A program made the translations under genes and the position numbers. 64,000 nucleotides of DNA from Ignavibacteriota bacterium (lineage in GTDB: Bacteria; Bacteroidota; Ignavibacteria; Tepidaquicellales; Tepidaquicellaceae), in NCBI GenBank assembly GCA_016218085.1, contig JACREY010000012.1, forward strand, positions 496,001-560,000, read 5' to 3'. Shown here one piece after another: positions 25,581-35,513 of this stretch (within the stretch, counting starts at the first letter, position 1; the number at the start of each line of letters is the position of its first letter). The notes under the pieces were generated by a model, which made no database searches, was not told the DNA's origin, and was given only the letters and a program-made list of their open reading frames with translations.

Positions 25581-25859
25581 ATGACAAAACAGCAAATTCA
25601 AACAGAGCTTACAGAGATTAAACAACTCTTATCAAACCAAAACGAAAAACCCCTAAATTTTGATGAGGCTGCAAAATACCTCAGCATAACAAAAAGCTAT
25701 TTATACAAACTCTGCTGTTGGAAGCAGATTAGTTACTTCAAGCCGGGTGGAAAAAAGAACTTCTTTAAAAAATCCGACTTGGATAAATGGTTATTTAGGA
25801 ATAAAGTAAAATCGAATTCCCAGCTTGAAGAAGAGGCCATAAATAAATCGGAAGATTAA
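25581..25859 (+). CDS. Excisionase/MerR-like HTH protein
   Basis: A 92-aa DNA-binding protein. Residues about 23-70 form the winged HTH of the excisionase (HTH_17) family: LNFDEAAKYLSITKSYLYKLC, then YFKPGGKKNFFKKSDLDKWL. Such proteins direct excision or regulate element genes. It lies 110 bp after a run of tandem repeats, and its start is flanked by an inverted repeat, suggesting autoregulation. It probably serves the integrase at the left end. Alternative: a small repressor unrelated to excision. Confidence 0.75.
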   Translation: MTKQQIQTELTEIKQLLSNQNEKPLNFDEAAKYLSITKSYLYKLCCWKQISYFKPGGKKNFFKKSDLDKWLFRNKVKSNSQLEEEAINKSED

Positions 25860-25908
25860 TAAATTAGAAAAAACGATTCCCTTAATCGATATTATTTTAT
25901 TTAATCTT

Positions 25909-26469
25909 TTGATTATTTTTGTGAATAAGAAAAGAAAATATTATCCCAATTCAGTTAAATCCAGAAGGTCCTATACCTTAAAAGAAATTGCTGAGATTTA
26001 TAATCTTCATATTAGAACAGTTCAGAATTGGATAAAACAAGGTTTAAAGATAATTGATATGTCACATTCGCCTTATCTCGTTCTTGGTCAAGAAGTAAGG
26101 GACTTCTTAAAAGCAAAAAAACGAAATAGGAAACGAAGTCTAAAACCAGGAGAATTCTATTGCACAAGATGCCATGAACCCCGGAGAAGTATTCCAAAAC
26201 ATATTTCATTTAATAAGACTAATAAGCTATTGGGAAAAAATGAAAAGCAGATTATTGTAATAGGAGTATGTATGGTTTGTGGAAATAAATTATTTTTGTT
26301 TTCTTCTCAAAAAAAAGTAGCTGAAATGAAGAAAAAAGGAATGAAATTAATAGAAAAAGATAAGATATTAATTGGTAATGAGGGTTGTTCCTTAAAGACT
26401 GACAAAAAGAATGTCAAAGATAGCGAAAAAAACGAATTTAAAATTTGGGCTCAGGGTAGTTTATTTTGA
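25909..26469 (+). CDS. HTH protein with zinc-ribbon, partner of recombinase
   Basis: About 186 aa (TTG start at 25909; a GTG at 25921 is equally possible). Residues about 23-60 form an HTH (YTLKEIAEIYNLHIRTVQNWIKQGLK). A zinc-ribbon follows: CTRCHEPRR, then VCMVCGNK, giving two CxxC knuckles about 42 residues apart. The C-terminus is charged. It is followed at 53 bp by a tyrosine recombinase gene. I recall similar HTH/zinc-ribbon plus recombinase pairs beside type I restriction genes. Its DNA target and role (directionality or regulation) are not known. Confidence 0.7.
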   Translation: MIIFVNKKRKYYPNSVKSRRSYTLKEIAEIYNLHIRTVQNWIKQGLKIIDMSHSPYLVLGQEVRDFLKAKKRNRKRSLKPGEFYCTRCHEPRRSIPKHISFNKTNKLLGKNEKQIIVIGVCMVCGNKLFLFSSQKKVAEMKKKGMKLIEKDKILIGNEGCSLKTDKKNVKDSEKNEFKIWAQGSLF

Positions 26470-26522
26470 TGATTTTATAAGAAACAAATTTATTAAAAAT
26501 TTTTAAAATAAAATAAATAAAA

Positions 26523-27614
26523 ATGCCGGACGTAAATTATAAAAATGAACTTGCGAAACGAAATTTTTTTAGATGGTTAAAAGAAGCTAAAGGTCTTTGT
26601 GATGCATCGGTAAATTGTTATGAAAAAGCAATATTGTTATATGAGGATTTTTCTGATCATTCTGACTTTTCAAGATTTTCTTCAGATAAAGCTATTGAAT
26701 TTAAGAAATGGCTATTAAGAAAAAAAAATAAAGGGAAAACAATTTCTGTTTCGACTTATCACACGTATTTAAGATATTTAAAGGTTTTCTTTTCTTGGTT
26801 GTGTATGCAAGATGATTATAAGAATAAGATTTCATTGGATTCTGTATCCTATTTAAATGCAAGTGAAAAGGATGTACGAATAGCAACTCACTATGTTCCA
26901 AGGAAATACCCGACTTTGGAAGATGTCTTTAAAGTTGTGACTAATATTAAAATTGAGTCTGAAATTGATTTGCGAGATAGGGCTATGATTTCTTTTACTC
27001 TACTTAGTGGGATGAGGGATAAGGCAATAATTACATTACCGATAGGTTGTTTTGATGTAGAAAATCTTATTATTAACCAGAATCCAAAACGAGGAGTTCA
27101 AACAAAATTTTCGAAATATATTTCTTCAGTTTTGTTTAGATTTGATGAAAGATTAGTGGAATACGTATTGGAATGGGTCAAACACTTAAAAGAAAAGAAT
27201 TTCGGATTAAATGACCCGCTTTTTCCAAAAAATAAAACTAATAAAGGAAATGACAATTTAAGTTATGTAAAATCTGATTCAATCGAACCGGAATATTGGA
27301 AAGAGGCAGGTCAAATCAGGCAAATATTCAAAAAGCGTTTTAAAGATGCACATTTACCATATTATCCGCCTCATACGTTTAGACATTTAGCAATAGATTT
27401 ATCATTTAAACTCTGCAAAAATGGGGAAGAGTTAAAAGCAGTGAGTCAAAATTTTGGTCATGATAATATTGCAACCACCTTTCGTTCTTACGCAAATTAT
27501 GGGCCTCAAAAACTTGCAGAAATTCTAACAAAAATGAATTTCTCAGAGAAACAAACCGATCTTGCAAGTTCCAAGCTTGAACAAATAAAAGAAATAATCA
27601 ATAATGTTGTATAA
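26523..27614 (+). CDS. Second tyrosine recombinase
   Basis: A 363-aa phage integrase family recombinase with a SAM-like N-terminal domain (about 8-110) and a catalytic domain with R165 (SGMRDKA), H284-x2-R287 (HTFRH), H313 (GHDN) and Y323. It differs in sequence from the integrase at 23291. It lies inside the element, next to an HTH/zinc-ribbon gene and upstream of hsdR, not at an element end. Recombinases beside hsd genes may shuffle hsdS, but no inverted hsdS copies are present here, so its substrate is unknown. It could also be the integrase of a nested island. Confidence 0.88.
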   Translation: MPDVNYKNELAKRNFFRWLKEAKGLCDASVNCYEKAILLYEDFSDHSDFSRFSSDKAIEFKKWLLRKKNKGKTISVSTYHTYLRYLKVFFSWLCMQDDYKNKISLDSVSYLNASEKDVRIATHYVPRKYPTLEDVFKVVTNIKIESEIDLRDRAMISFTLLSGMRDKAIITLPIGCFDVENLIINQNPKRGVQTKFSKYISSVLFRFDERLVEYVLEWVKHLKEKNFGLNDPLFPKNKTNKGNDNLSYVKSDSIEPEYWKEAGQIRQIFKKRFKDAHLPYYPPHTFRHLAIDLSFKLCKNGEELKAVSQNFGHDNIATTFRSYANYGPQKLAEILTKMNFSEKQTDLASSKLEQIKEIINNVV

Positions 27615-27950
27615 AAATTGATTTATGTATGTATTTAATCTCATTTGTAGTGAATATACGGAGCCAAAGTAAGTGTTTTACGGGTTGAGTTGTGTAATTT
27701 GATTTAATTCTAAAAATTACCATTCCTGCCTCATCCAGAAAACAAAGGAAGAGAAAGGAAATAGGATAAAAATGAACCGCAAATATTTATCTCTAAAATA
27801 ATATAGAAATCCAAATATTGAATAACAGTTCCAATAAATAAACCTTCCGTAAACTACTTAATAAGCAATGAAATAAAGCAATTTTATTTTTAATATAATA
27901 ATTGTAAATTACGGCGAAGGATATTAGTAGTATAAACTGGACTAATACGA
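27615..27950. other. Intergenic region before hsdR
   Basis: 336 bp of AT-rich DNA with no plausible ORF, no strong hairpin and no clear Bacteroidota promoter box. It must contain the hsdR promoter or the end of the recombinase transcript. Confidence 0.5.
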
Positions 27951-30737
27951 ATGTCTCCAAACATTAACCAAAATCCCGAACAAAGAGCAAGAGATAAAAT
28001 AGATAGTTTGCTTGAACAGAGTGGATGGTTTGTGCAAGACAAAAAATCTATTGACCTTAATGCAAATTACGGTATTGCTGTTAAAGAATACCAGACTGAT
28101 ATCGGACCTGCCGACTATGTCCTTTTTGCTAACCGCATACCTTTGGGTATAATTGAAGCAAAAAAGGAAGAAGAAGGACACCATTTATTAATTCATGAAG
28201 AACAATCCTATGAATACGCGAAAAGCAAATTAAAGTATTTAAAAAACGAACCTCTACCATTTGTTTACGAAAGCACAGGAACTATTACTCGTTTCACAAA
28301 TTACAATGATCCAAAACCTCGTTCCAGGGAAGTATTTACATTTCATCGCCCCGAAACACTTTTTAAAATTTTCAATAAAAAGAAGACATTAAGAGAGAAT
28401 TTACTGAATCTTCCATCTCTGCCTACGGAAAATCTCAGAGAATGTCAAAAAAATGCTATTATAAATCTTGAGAAGTCTTTAAAAGAAAACCGACCCCGGG
28501 CGTTAATTCAAATGGCCACCGGATCCGGTAAAACATTCACAGCTATTACGAGTGTATATCGCCTTTTAAAGCATGCAGGGGCAAATAAGGTATTATTCCT
28601 TGTTGATACGAAAAATTTAGGTGAACAGGCTGAACAGGAATTTCTGAAATATTTGCCAACAGATGATAATAGAAAATTTTCCGAGTTGTATAATGTAAAA
28701 AGATTAAGTTCCTCATATATTCCTCCTGATTGCCAGGTTTATATAAGCACGATACAAAGATTATATTCGATTTTAAAAGGAGAGGAACTTGATGAATCAA
28801 CTGAAGATATTAATCCTGCTGAAATATCATGGAAAATTAAACAGCCGGTTCCTGTCGTTTATGATTCAAAAATTCCTATTGAATTTTTTGATTTCATCGT
28901 AATAGATGAGTGTCATCGTTCAATTTACAATTTATGGAAACAAGTCCTTGATTATTTCGACTCCTTCTTGATAGGTCTTACAGCTACTCCTGATAACAGG
29001 ACTTTTGGCTTCTTCAATAAAAATATCGTTAGTGAATATACCCACGAACAAGCAGTAGCAGATGGAGTGAATGTTGGTTATGATGTTTTCTTGATTGACA
29101 CAAAAGTATCAAAAAAAGGCGGAAAAATTCCTTTCGGTGAATATATTGACAAAAGAGATAGACTGACAAGAAAGAGAAGATGGGAACAGGTAGATGAAGA
29201 AATTGAATACACCAATAAAGAACTCGATGATAAAGTTGTTAATCCCGACCAGATAAGGACTATTATAATAACGTTCAGGGATAATATCAAAAATATTTAT
29301 CCTGAAAGAATTAACGAAAAAGGTGAATATGAACTGCCAAAAACATTAATTTTCGCTAAAACAGATAGCCACGCTGATGATATTATTCAAATTGTCCGGG
29401 AAGAATTTGCAGAAGAAAACAAGTTTTGTAAAAAACTGACTTATAAAACGGAAGAAGATCCGAAATCTATTCTTGCTCAGTTCAGGAATGAATATTATCC
29501 AAGGATTGCAGTAACTGTCGATATGGTAGCCACAGGAACAGATGTAAAGCCATTGGAAATTCTTTTATTTATGCGTGATGTGAAATCGAAAAACTATTTT
29601 GAACAGATGAAAGGAAGGGGAACAAGGGTAATTTCTCTCGATGACCTGCGAAAAGTTTCACCCTCGGCGAAGATTATAAAAGATCATTTTGTAATTGTTG
29701 ATGCAATAGGCGTTACAAAATCCCTTAAAACAGATAGTCGTCCTCTGGAAAGAAAGCCTACGGTTCCTCTCAAATCCTTGCTTGATGCAATTGCAGTAGG
29801 AGCAAAAGATGAAGATTTGTTCCTTTCATTATCAAATCGGCTTGCACGTTTATCGAAACAGGTTACTGAAAAAGAGAATAAGCAATTTGAAGAAAAAACC
29901 AAAGGGAAAACATTAAATACAGTAGTTAATGAATTATTAAACGCATACAATCCTGATGTCATTGAAGATACTGCAAGGAAAAAGTTCAAAGTTCCGGATG
30001 GAGATGAAATTGACGAAAAACAATTAAATGAAGTTCAGGAAGAATTGCAGGTTAAGGCAGCTTCGACATTTAATGGAGATTTAAATGAATTTATTGATAA
30101 CGTCAGGAAAAACCACGAACAGATTTTAGATACACTTAATCCTGATAAAGTTATTTTTGTGGGATGGGATGAGACTCAGAAAGAAAACGCTAAAGAAATA
30201 TTAAAATCTTTCAGGCAGTATATTGAAGATAATAAAAATGAAATTATCGCACTTCAGATATTTTACAGCCAGCCTTTCAGAAGGCGCGAACTTACATTTG
30301 AGATAATCTCAGAACTTCTCGATAAAATCAAAAGCGAAAAACCAATCCTTTTGCCAAACAATGTATGGAGAGCATATGAAGCTCTGGGTAAGACAAAATA
30401 TGAAAAACCGGAAAAAGAACTTGTAACACTTGTATCTTTAGTCAGAAACGTAATCGGAATTGATAAAAGTCTAACGCCATTCGATAATATTGTAGATAAA
30501 AACTTCCAGACCTGGGTAATGAATATGCATAAGGGAAATGCTCCGAAGTTTAATGAGGAACAAATGACCTGGCTGCATATGATTCGGGATCACATTAAAA
30601 CATCGTTTCATATAGAAAAAAATGATTTTGAATATTCTCCTTTTGATTCAATCGGAGGATTGGGTAAAATGTGGCAGTTATTCGGTATTAAAACAGATGA
30701 AATAATAAATCAGTTAAACGAAACATTAGCGGCGTAA
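27951..30737 (+). CDS. hsdR: Type I restriction enzyme subunit R
   Basis: A 928-aa HsdR. N-terminal nuclease domain with the PD-(D/E)XK core (DYVLF about residue 48, E69-A-K71). An SF2 helicase motor follows: Walker A MATGSGKT (about 188-195), DECH box (319-322), TATP (about 344-347) and the C-terminal helicase half with TGTDVKP and QMKGRGTR. The C-terminal third is a coupling domain. It should cut unmodified foreign DNA after ATP-driven translocation together with the HsdM and HsdS subunits encoded at 44077 and 34307. Codon use is AT-rich but less so than that of the following genes. Confidence 0.95.
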   Translation: MSPNINQNPEQRARDKIDSLLEQSGWFVQDKKSIDLNANYGIAVKEYQTDIGPADYVLFANRIPLGIIEAKKEEEGHHLLIHEEQSYEYAKSKLKYLKNEPLPFVYESTGTITRFTNYNDPKPRSREVFTFHRPETLFKIFNKKKTLRENLLNLPSLPTENLRECQKNAIINLEKSLKENRPRALIQMATGSGKTFTAITSVYRLLKHAGANKVLFLVDTKNLGEQAEQEFLKYLPTDDNRKFSELYNVKRLSSSYIPPDCQVYISTIQRLYSILKGEELDESTEDINPAEISWKIKQPVPVVYDSKIPIEFFDFIVIDECHRSIYNLWKQVLDYFDSFLIGLTATPDNRTFGFFNKNIVSEYTHEQAVADGVNVGYDVFLIDTKVSKKGGKIPFGEYIDKRDRLTRKRRWEQVDEEIEYTNKELDDKVVNPDQIRTIIITFRDNIKNIYPERINEKGEYELPKTLIFAKTDSHADDIIQIVREEFAEENKFCKKLTYKTEEDPKSILAQFRNEYYPRIAVTVDMVATGTDVKPLEILLFMRDVKSKNYFEQMKGRGTRVISLDDLRKVSPSAKIIKDHFVIVDAIGVTKSLKTDSRPLERKPTVPLKSLLDAIAVGAKDEDLFLSLSNRLARLSKQVTEKENKQFEEKTKGKTLNTVVNELLNAYNPDVIEDTARKKFKVPDGDEIDEKQLNEVQEELQVKAASTFNGDLNEFIDNVRKNHEQILDTLNPDKVIFVGWDETQKENAKEILKSFRQYIEDNKNEIIALQIFYSQPFRRRELTFEIISELLDKIKSEKPILLPNNVWRAYEALGKTKYEKPEKELVTLVSLVRNVIGIDKSLTPFDNIVDKNFQTWVMNMHKGNAPKFNEEQMTWLHMIRDHIKTSFHIEKNDFEYSPFDSIGGLGKMWQLFGIKTDEIINQLNETLAA

Positions 30738-30803
30738 AAAAGAGGCTTACATAAAAGTAATTTCCTTTTAAAACTAATATTACTTAATTCAATAAATTTT
30801 TTT

Positions 30804-32897
30804 ATGAAAACTGTATTACCTTTCAAATTTATTAGTGTAGAATCCCGAAAAGGCGGTGTCGGAAAAACAACTGCCGCTTTAAATTTAGCAAAAATATTTA
30901 AAAATAGCGGGTATGTTGTATTATTAATTGATATAGATATTACAGGAACAAATATAATTTACGATTTAAGGTTTTCTTCTTTTTGGAAAGATGAAACAAA
31001 CAGTTTAGAGTTGATTGAAGATGATATTATATTAGATAAATATTTAAAGGAAGGAGAATCTGATAAATACAAAGCAAATCTACTTGATATTTATGAAAGA
31101 TTTTTTATGTGCGGAAAGGCATTGCCAGATTGGAAAATATCGGATAAAGTTGAAAAAAAAACTTTTTCAATAAAATTGAATAAAATAAATGTAATTGGGT
31201 CAGAAATATATAATGTTAATAATTCCGTTAATCCTAACAGGTTGATTTGTAATCCAAGTATTTTATTTGACGAATTACATTCATTTTGGTTTGTGGAGTT
31301 TTTAAAAGATATTTGCAAATCGTTTATAAATGTAACAAAAGGTGAAAAAACAGTTATTATTTTTGATAACTCACCTGGCTTTGTTGGTGTAAATCCAACA
31401 ATCCAAGAATGGCTTACTGATGTTGGTCCTGAAATCAGTAAATTTTTAACAGTGACTTCTTTGGATAAACAAGATTTAATTTCTTGTGAAAAAGCCATTG
31501 AGGAATTACAATTTATATATGAGTCAAAATATAATGCTGCAAAAGAATTTAGAAAAGCTAAATTAAACAAGAATCAAGATATTGATATTAAAAAGAATGA
31601 AGAAAATTTTTTTATTAGAATTGCATCTGATAGTTTGACAGATGAAATGAATTATTATGAGCATGATGACAATAAAAAATTTATTAATGATCTTAATAAA
31701 TATCAAGATTTTATCATTAATAAAGTTCCAAAATATTGGGGAAATTTAATAAATTATGATTACGACATAACTAAAGCTACATTAGGTAACTCAAAAATTA
31801 TTAACAAAATATTGAATAATGATTTTAAAAAAATATCAAAAAAATATGTCTATTTTGATAATTATATCAGTAATCAATTTATAGAATCATCGTTAACAAA
31901 GTCAACAAAACGAGGAGATAATTCAAAAAGATTAAGTTTGGCAATTACTAAAATTGAAAATGATATAAAAAGAAAAACGTCAATTGAAGAATACAATTGG
32001 GAATACATTGATAAGTCCAAAAAATATTATCTTATTAATAATAAGATTAATTTTTTACAAGTAAAATTAACCGAAGTAATTGAAAAACTAAATTTATATA
32101 ATTATCCTGAAATATCGGGATTAATAGAAAATGATTGGTATCCTAAGGCTCCTTTCGAAACTGTAAAACAATATTTATCGGAATTGTCATTTGACAGAGA
32201 ATATTATTATGAAGATATCGAATTAAATGAAATGGATAGTGAAAGAATGTATAATCAATTTATTAATATCGAAAATATTATTAATGAAAGAATAAGCATT
32301 AAATCGAGAAATATTTTTCTTAATAATTTTGAATATTTATTCTCTTTTAAAACTTTAATATTTATATTCTTAGCTCCTATTGGTCGAAGATACCCTATTT
32401 ATGAGGAATTTATTGAATTATTTACAGTCTTATTATCGTATCAAATTAATAAATTTATTAAATTAACTGAGAGTGAAAAAAAGATTGTATCATTGCAGAA
32501 ATTTCTCGCAAACGAAATAATGAAAGATGATGATATTAAGAATTATGAATTAAAGTTTCTATTCCATGGATATCGCAATTATTCTGGAGATAAAGAATCA
32601 TTTATTTCTGAATTTTATAATGCATTTTGTAAAGCTCAATCAAGATTAATAGATTTAGATAATGATTTTGGCTTTTTAATTTATGTTATAAGAAAAGCAA
32701 CATTTGAAAATAAAAACGAAGAACTAAAGATCTTTCCTTATATAAGAGATATTTTAAATGCTGTTATTATTAATAAGACAGTTTCTCGTTCAGAAGCAAG
32801 AAAATCAGTAGAAAAAGGATTTGCAAGTGCCAAATATATGGCTAATTTTGAGGATGTTTTAAAAGATATTCTTAAACGATGGGAGGTAAAATTATGA
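30804..32897 (+). CDS. ParA/MinD-like ATPase with large C-terminal extension
   Basis: A 697-aa protein. The N-terminal domain is a ParA/MinD-type NTPase with the deviant Walker A KGGVGKTT (residues 16-23), VLLIDIDITGTN and a Walker B-like VIIFDNSPGFVG. The remaining roughly 400 residues are helical, very AT-coded and not recognised. The protein is much longer than plasmid ParA (about 250-400 aa), and no ParB gene or centromere-like repeats are seen, so partitioning is unlikely. It overlaps the next (HD-domain) gene by 4 bp (ATGA) and stands between hsdR and hsdS. A role as an ATP-dependent sensor or switch of a defense unit is an inference. Confidence 0.75.
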   Translation: MKTVLPFKFISVESRKGGVGKTTAALNLAKIFKNSGYVVLLIDIDITGTNIIYDLRFSSFWKDETNSLELIEDDIILDKYLKEGESDKYKANLLDIYERFFMCGKALPDWKISDKVEKKTFSIKLNKINVIGSEIYNVNNSVNPNRLICNPSILFDELHSFWFVEFLKDICKSFINVTKGEKTVIIFDNSPGFVGVNPTIQEWLTDVGPEISKFLTVTSLDKQDLISCEKAIEELQFIYESKYNAAKEFRKAKLNKNQDIDIKKNEENFFIRIASDSLTDEMNYYEHDDNKKFINDLNKYQDFIINKVPKYWGNLINYDYDITKATLGNSKIINKILNNDFKKISKKYVYFDNYISNQFIESSLTKSTKRGDNSKRLSLAITKIENDIKRKTSIEEYNWEYIDKSKKYYLINNKINFLQVKLTEVIEKLNLYNYPEISGLIENDWYPKAPFETVKQYLSELSFDREYYYEDIELNEMDSERMYNQFINIENIINERISIKSRNIFLNNFEYLFSFKTLIFIFLAPIGRRYPIYEEFIELFTVLLSYQINKFIKLTESEKKIVSLQKFLANEIMKDDDIKNYELKFLFHGYRNYSGDKESFISEFYNAFCKAQSRLIDLDNDFGFLIYVIRKATFENKNEELKIFPYIRDILNAVIINKTVSRSEARKSVEKGFASAKYMANFEDVLKDILKRWEVKL

Positions 32898-34255
32898 AGT
32901 CGAAACTATTATCATTTTGTTATGATGATTTTGTTGATCTTGAATCAATAAAAAATATTTATCCACATAATTTTTTCCCATATATTTCAATTAATCATGT
33001 TAACTATAGAAGATTAGAGGATATTTATTATAAAAAAGGCTCTTTAAATCTTATTCAGAGTGCATTTTATGAATTACATAAAAGAGTTGGGGATAAATAC
33101 TATAAGATGGTGTATCCGAAACAAAGTTCAGCATTAAATTTTTCAATACGGTCATTTCCCTCTTATAAATTTCTTTTACCTCAGGTATTAGCTGATGATT
33201 GGCTTGCAATTGTAGGATGGCATAAAAAATTTAATAGAGACCATGCCCTCCATCAACCCATGACAGCTTATATAGTATATCAATTATTAGGTGGTGGTAA
33301 TGAGAATATTTCGATTCAAATTGGCGAGAAAACATTGTTAGAATGGTGTGTTGATAAATTATTGGATTGGGATAAAACAAAATATTTAAAGGAATATTTA
33401 ATAAACATTGGAGTAGAAAGGAAGAATATTTTTTTAAGTAATGATAAAGATAATCTTTTGAATAAGTTTTTTTGGAGGTCTTTATTTTTTGAAGTAGCAA
33501 TGGTTACAGCCATTTTTCACGATATTGGGTATCCCTGGCAATATATAAACAGTTTAAATAATAAATTAAGCCCTGCAGATTTTTCTTCTGATAATTCATT
33601 TGCAAACGCAGAGCATATATTCAAAAATTTCAGGAATCGTTTAATCTTATATCCTTTAAACGGATATAAATCATTAAAAAACGACGTTCCATCTAATTAT
33701 TATGATAAGTTGTTAAAACTTATTTCTAAAGCCCTATCAGAAACTCATGGTTTTCCTGGCGCACTTGGATTTCTTTATTTAAATGACATTATTAGAGAAT
33801 ATCCTAATAATAGAGAATTACCATTCCATCAGTTTTGTGTCGAATGGGCAGCAGTTGGTATCATGATGCATGATTTGTGTAAAATTTATCATGGCAAAAA
33901 TGAGGAAGAAATACCGGAGAACTATCATATGCGATTGGAGTTTGACAAAGATCCTCTATCTTGTATTATTACGTTAGCGGATATTATTGAAGAGTTTCAA
34001 AGACCTAATGTGACTTTTAAAACAAATTATGATCATAGTATATTTAAATATCCCTCTTTATGCAAAAAATCGGAGATTTTCTGTGATAATGATAACTTAA
34101 ATATCACATTTAAATATGAAGATGAAAAAGCTGCCAGTCTAAAAAAATTGTATTTAAAAAAAGAAGCAAAAGAATATTTTGATAATAACTATGGATATAT
34201 AGATTTATCAAGTATAGGAATAAAAAATGTAATTGTAAATGCTGTTGTTGATTAA
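32894..34255 (+). CDS. HD-domain protein coupled to the ParA-like ATPase
   Basis: About 453 aa. The ATG at 32894 is chosen because it follows GGGAGGT and forms ATGA with the previous stop. Candidate metal ligands of an HD phosphohydrolase are visible: H117 and H120 (DHALHQPM), H209-D210 (FHDIGYPW), H285 (ETHGFPG) and D363 (LADIIEEF), with a further HD pair at 326-327 (MHDLCKIY). HD enzymes hydrolyse nucleotides, cyclic nucleotides or phosphoesters; dNTP depletion and signal degradation are known defense uses of the fold. No other domain is recognised. Pairing with a P-loop ATPase suggests a two-gene unit. Substrate unknown. Confidence 0.7.
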   Translation: MKSKLLSFCYDDFVDLESIKNIYPHNFFPYISINHVNYRRLEDIYYKKGSLNLIQSAFYELHKRVGDKYYKMVYPKQSSALNFSIRSFPSYKFLLPQVLADDWLAIVGWHKKFNRDHALHQPMTAYIVYQLLGGGNENISIQIGEKTLLEWCVDKLLDWDKTKYLKEYLINIGVERKNIFLSNDKDNLLNKFFWRSLFFEVAMVTAIFHDIGYPWQYINSLNNKLSPADFSSDNSFANAEHIFKNFRNRLILYPLNGYKSLKNDVPSNYYDKLLKLISKALSETHGFPGALGFLYLNDIIREYPNNRELPFHQFCVEWAAVGIMMHDLCKIYHGKNEEEIPENYHMRLEFDKDPLSCIITLADIIEEFQRPNVTFKTNYDHSIFKYPSLCKKSEIFCDNDNLNITFKYEDEKAASLKKLYLKKEAKEYFDNNYGYIDLSSIGIKNVIVNAVVD

Positions 34256-34306
34256 ACAAAGGATTCAAAAACATTTATACCGATTATATAAAAAAGTATT
34301 AAAAAT

Positions 34307-35503
34307 ATGGAACTGAAGATTTTAGAACAGGTATGTTTATTTTCTAAAGGAAAAAAACCAAAAAAACTTTCAAAAGAAAAGAGTAAAGATTTGTGCGTTC
34401 CTTATATAAATATTAAAGCATTTGAGAAAGGGATTATTGACGAATATACCGATGGTGAAAAATGTAACTTATGCAATAATGGCGATTTATTAATGGTTTG
34501 GGATGGGGCAAGAGCCGGATTGACAGGGAAAGCAAAAAAAGGAGCAATAGGTTCAACACTTATGAAAATTGAACCTAAAGAAGGTTTGTCTAAAGAATAT
34601 CTTTTTTATTTTCTTAAATCTTTATATGAAAAAATAAATTCAAATCCTCGCGGAGTTGGCATTCCTCATGTCGAACCATCTTTGCTTTGGAGTTCAAAAA
34701 TAGTTATACCATCAATTTCATTGCAAAACAAAATCGTAGAAAAAATAGAAGAACTTTTTAGTGAGCTTGATAATGGAATAGAAGAACTGAAAAAAGTTAA
34801 GGAACAATTAAAAGTCTACCGCCAGTCCGTCCTCTCTGCCGCCTTCTCTGGAAAATTGACAAATACAAATTTGAAAAATGGAGAATTACAGAAAGAAATG
34901 ATAGAAGTAAAATTAGGAGATCATGCTTTTATAACAAAACTTGCTGGTTTTGAATTCACTAAGTATGTTAAATATAAGGAAAAAGGTGATATACCTGTTA
35001 TTAGAGCCCAAAATGTTTCTAAAATCGGATTTATAGAAAGGAATTTTATCTATGTAGATAGAGGTATTATGGAAAAACTTCCGAGATCGAGAGTTTATGG
35101 CGGTGAGATATTAATGGTATTTGTTGGTGCTGGTTTAGGAAATGTAGGTATAGTTCCATTTAATAAGGAGTATTTTTTAGGACCTAATGTTGCCAAAATA
35201 GTTTTGAGGAATGAATATTATAATAAGTTTATACTTTATTACTTATCTTCTATTGTGGGTTTTGGGAATGTATTAAAAAAGTCAAAGGCCACAGCTCAAG
35301 GTTCAATTTCAATGGCAAATATTAGGGAGGTATATGTTCCATTTGTTTCGTTTGAAGATCAACAAAAAATCGTAAAAGAAATCGAAAAACGGCTCTCGGT
35401 ATGCGATAAAATGGAAGAAACAATAAAAACCTCTTTAGCACAATCCGAATCTCTCCGCCAGAGCATCTTAAAACAAGCCTTCGAAGGGAAATTAATAAGA
35501 TAA
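34307..35503 (+). CDS. hsdS: Type I restriction specificity subunit
   Basis: A 398-aa HsdS with two target-recognition domains (about residues 1-140 and 195-350), each followed by a conserved helical spacer: ELDNGIEELKKVKEQLKVYRQSVLSAAFSGKL after the first, and EIEKRLSVCDKMEETI...LRQSILKQAFEGKL at the C-terminus, quoted here in part. It determines the DNA site of the R/M complex. The last roughly 120 bp are duplicated at 38943-39062, after the next gene. It lies between the HD-domain gene and the NERD-helicase gene rather than beside hsdM. Confidence 0.93.
   Translation: MELKILEQVCLFSKGKKPKKLSKEKSKDLCVPYINIKAFEKGIIDEYTDGEKCNLCNNGDLLMVWDGARAGLTGKAKKGAIGSTLMKIEPKEGLSKEYLFYFLKSLYEKINSNPRGVGIPHVEPSLLWSSKIVIPSISLQNKIVEKIEELFSELDNGIEELKKVKEQLKVYRQSVLSAAFSGKLTNTNLKNGELQKEMIEVKLGDHAFITKLAGFEFTKYVKYKEKGDIPVIRAQNVSKIGFIERNFIYVDRGIMEKLPRSRVYGGEILMVFVGAGLGNVGIVPFNKEYFLGPNVAKIVLRNEYYNKFILYYLSSIVGFGNVLKKSKATAQGSISMANIREVYVPFVSFEDQQKIVKEIEKRLSVCDKMEETIKTSLAQSESLRQSILKQAFEGKLIR
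35374..35493 (+). repeat. hsdS 3'-end repeat, copy 1
   Basis: The region encoding EIEKRLSVC...LRQSILKQAFEGK at the hsdS end. A diverged direct copy lies at 38943-39062 with the same frame and strong nucleotide identity. Confidence 0.85.
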
Positions 35504-35513
35504 TACATAAATT

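Noticed and set aside
31091-31570. Minus-strand ORF of 159 codons opposite the ParA-like gene
   Set aside because: It is antisense to a region with strong coding character on the plus strand; no motif found.
30804-32897. Plasmid-type partition (ParA) function
   Set aside because: The protein is about twice the usual length, with no parB gene and no centromere-like repeats nearby; the partner is an HD-domain protein.
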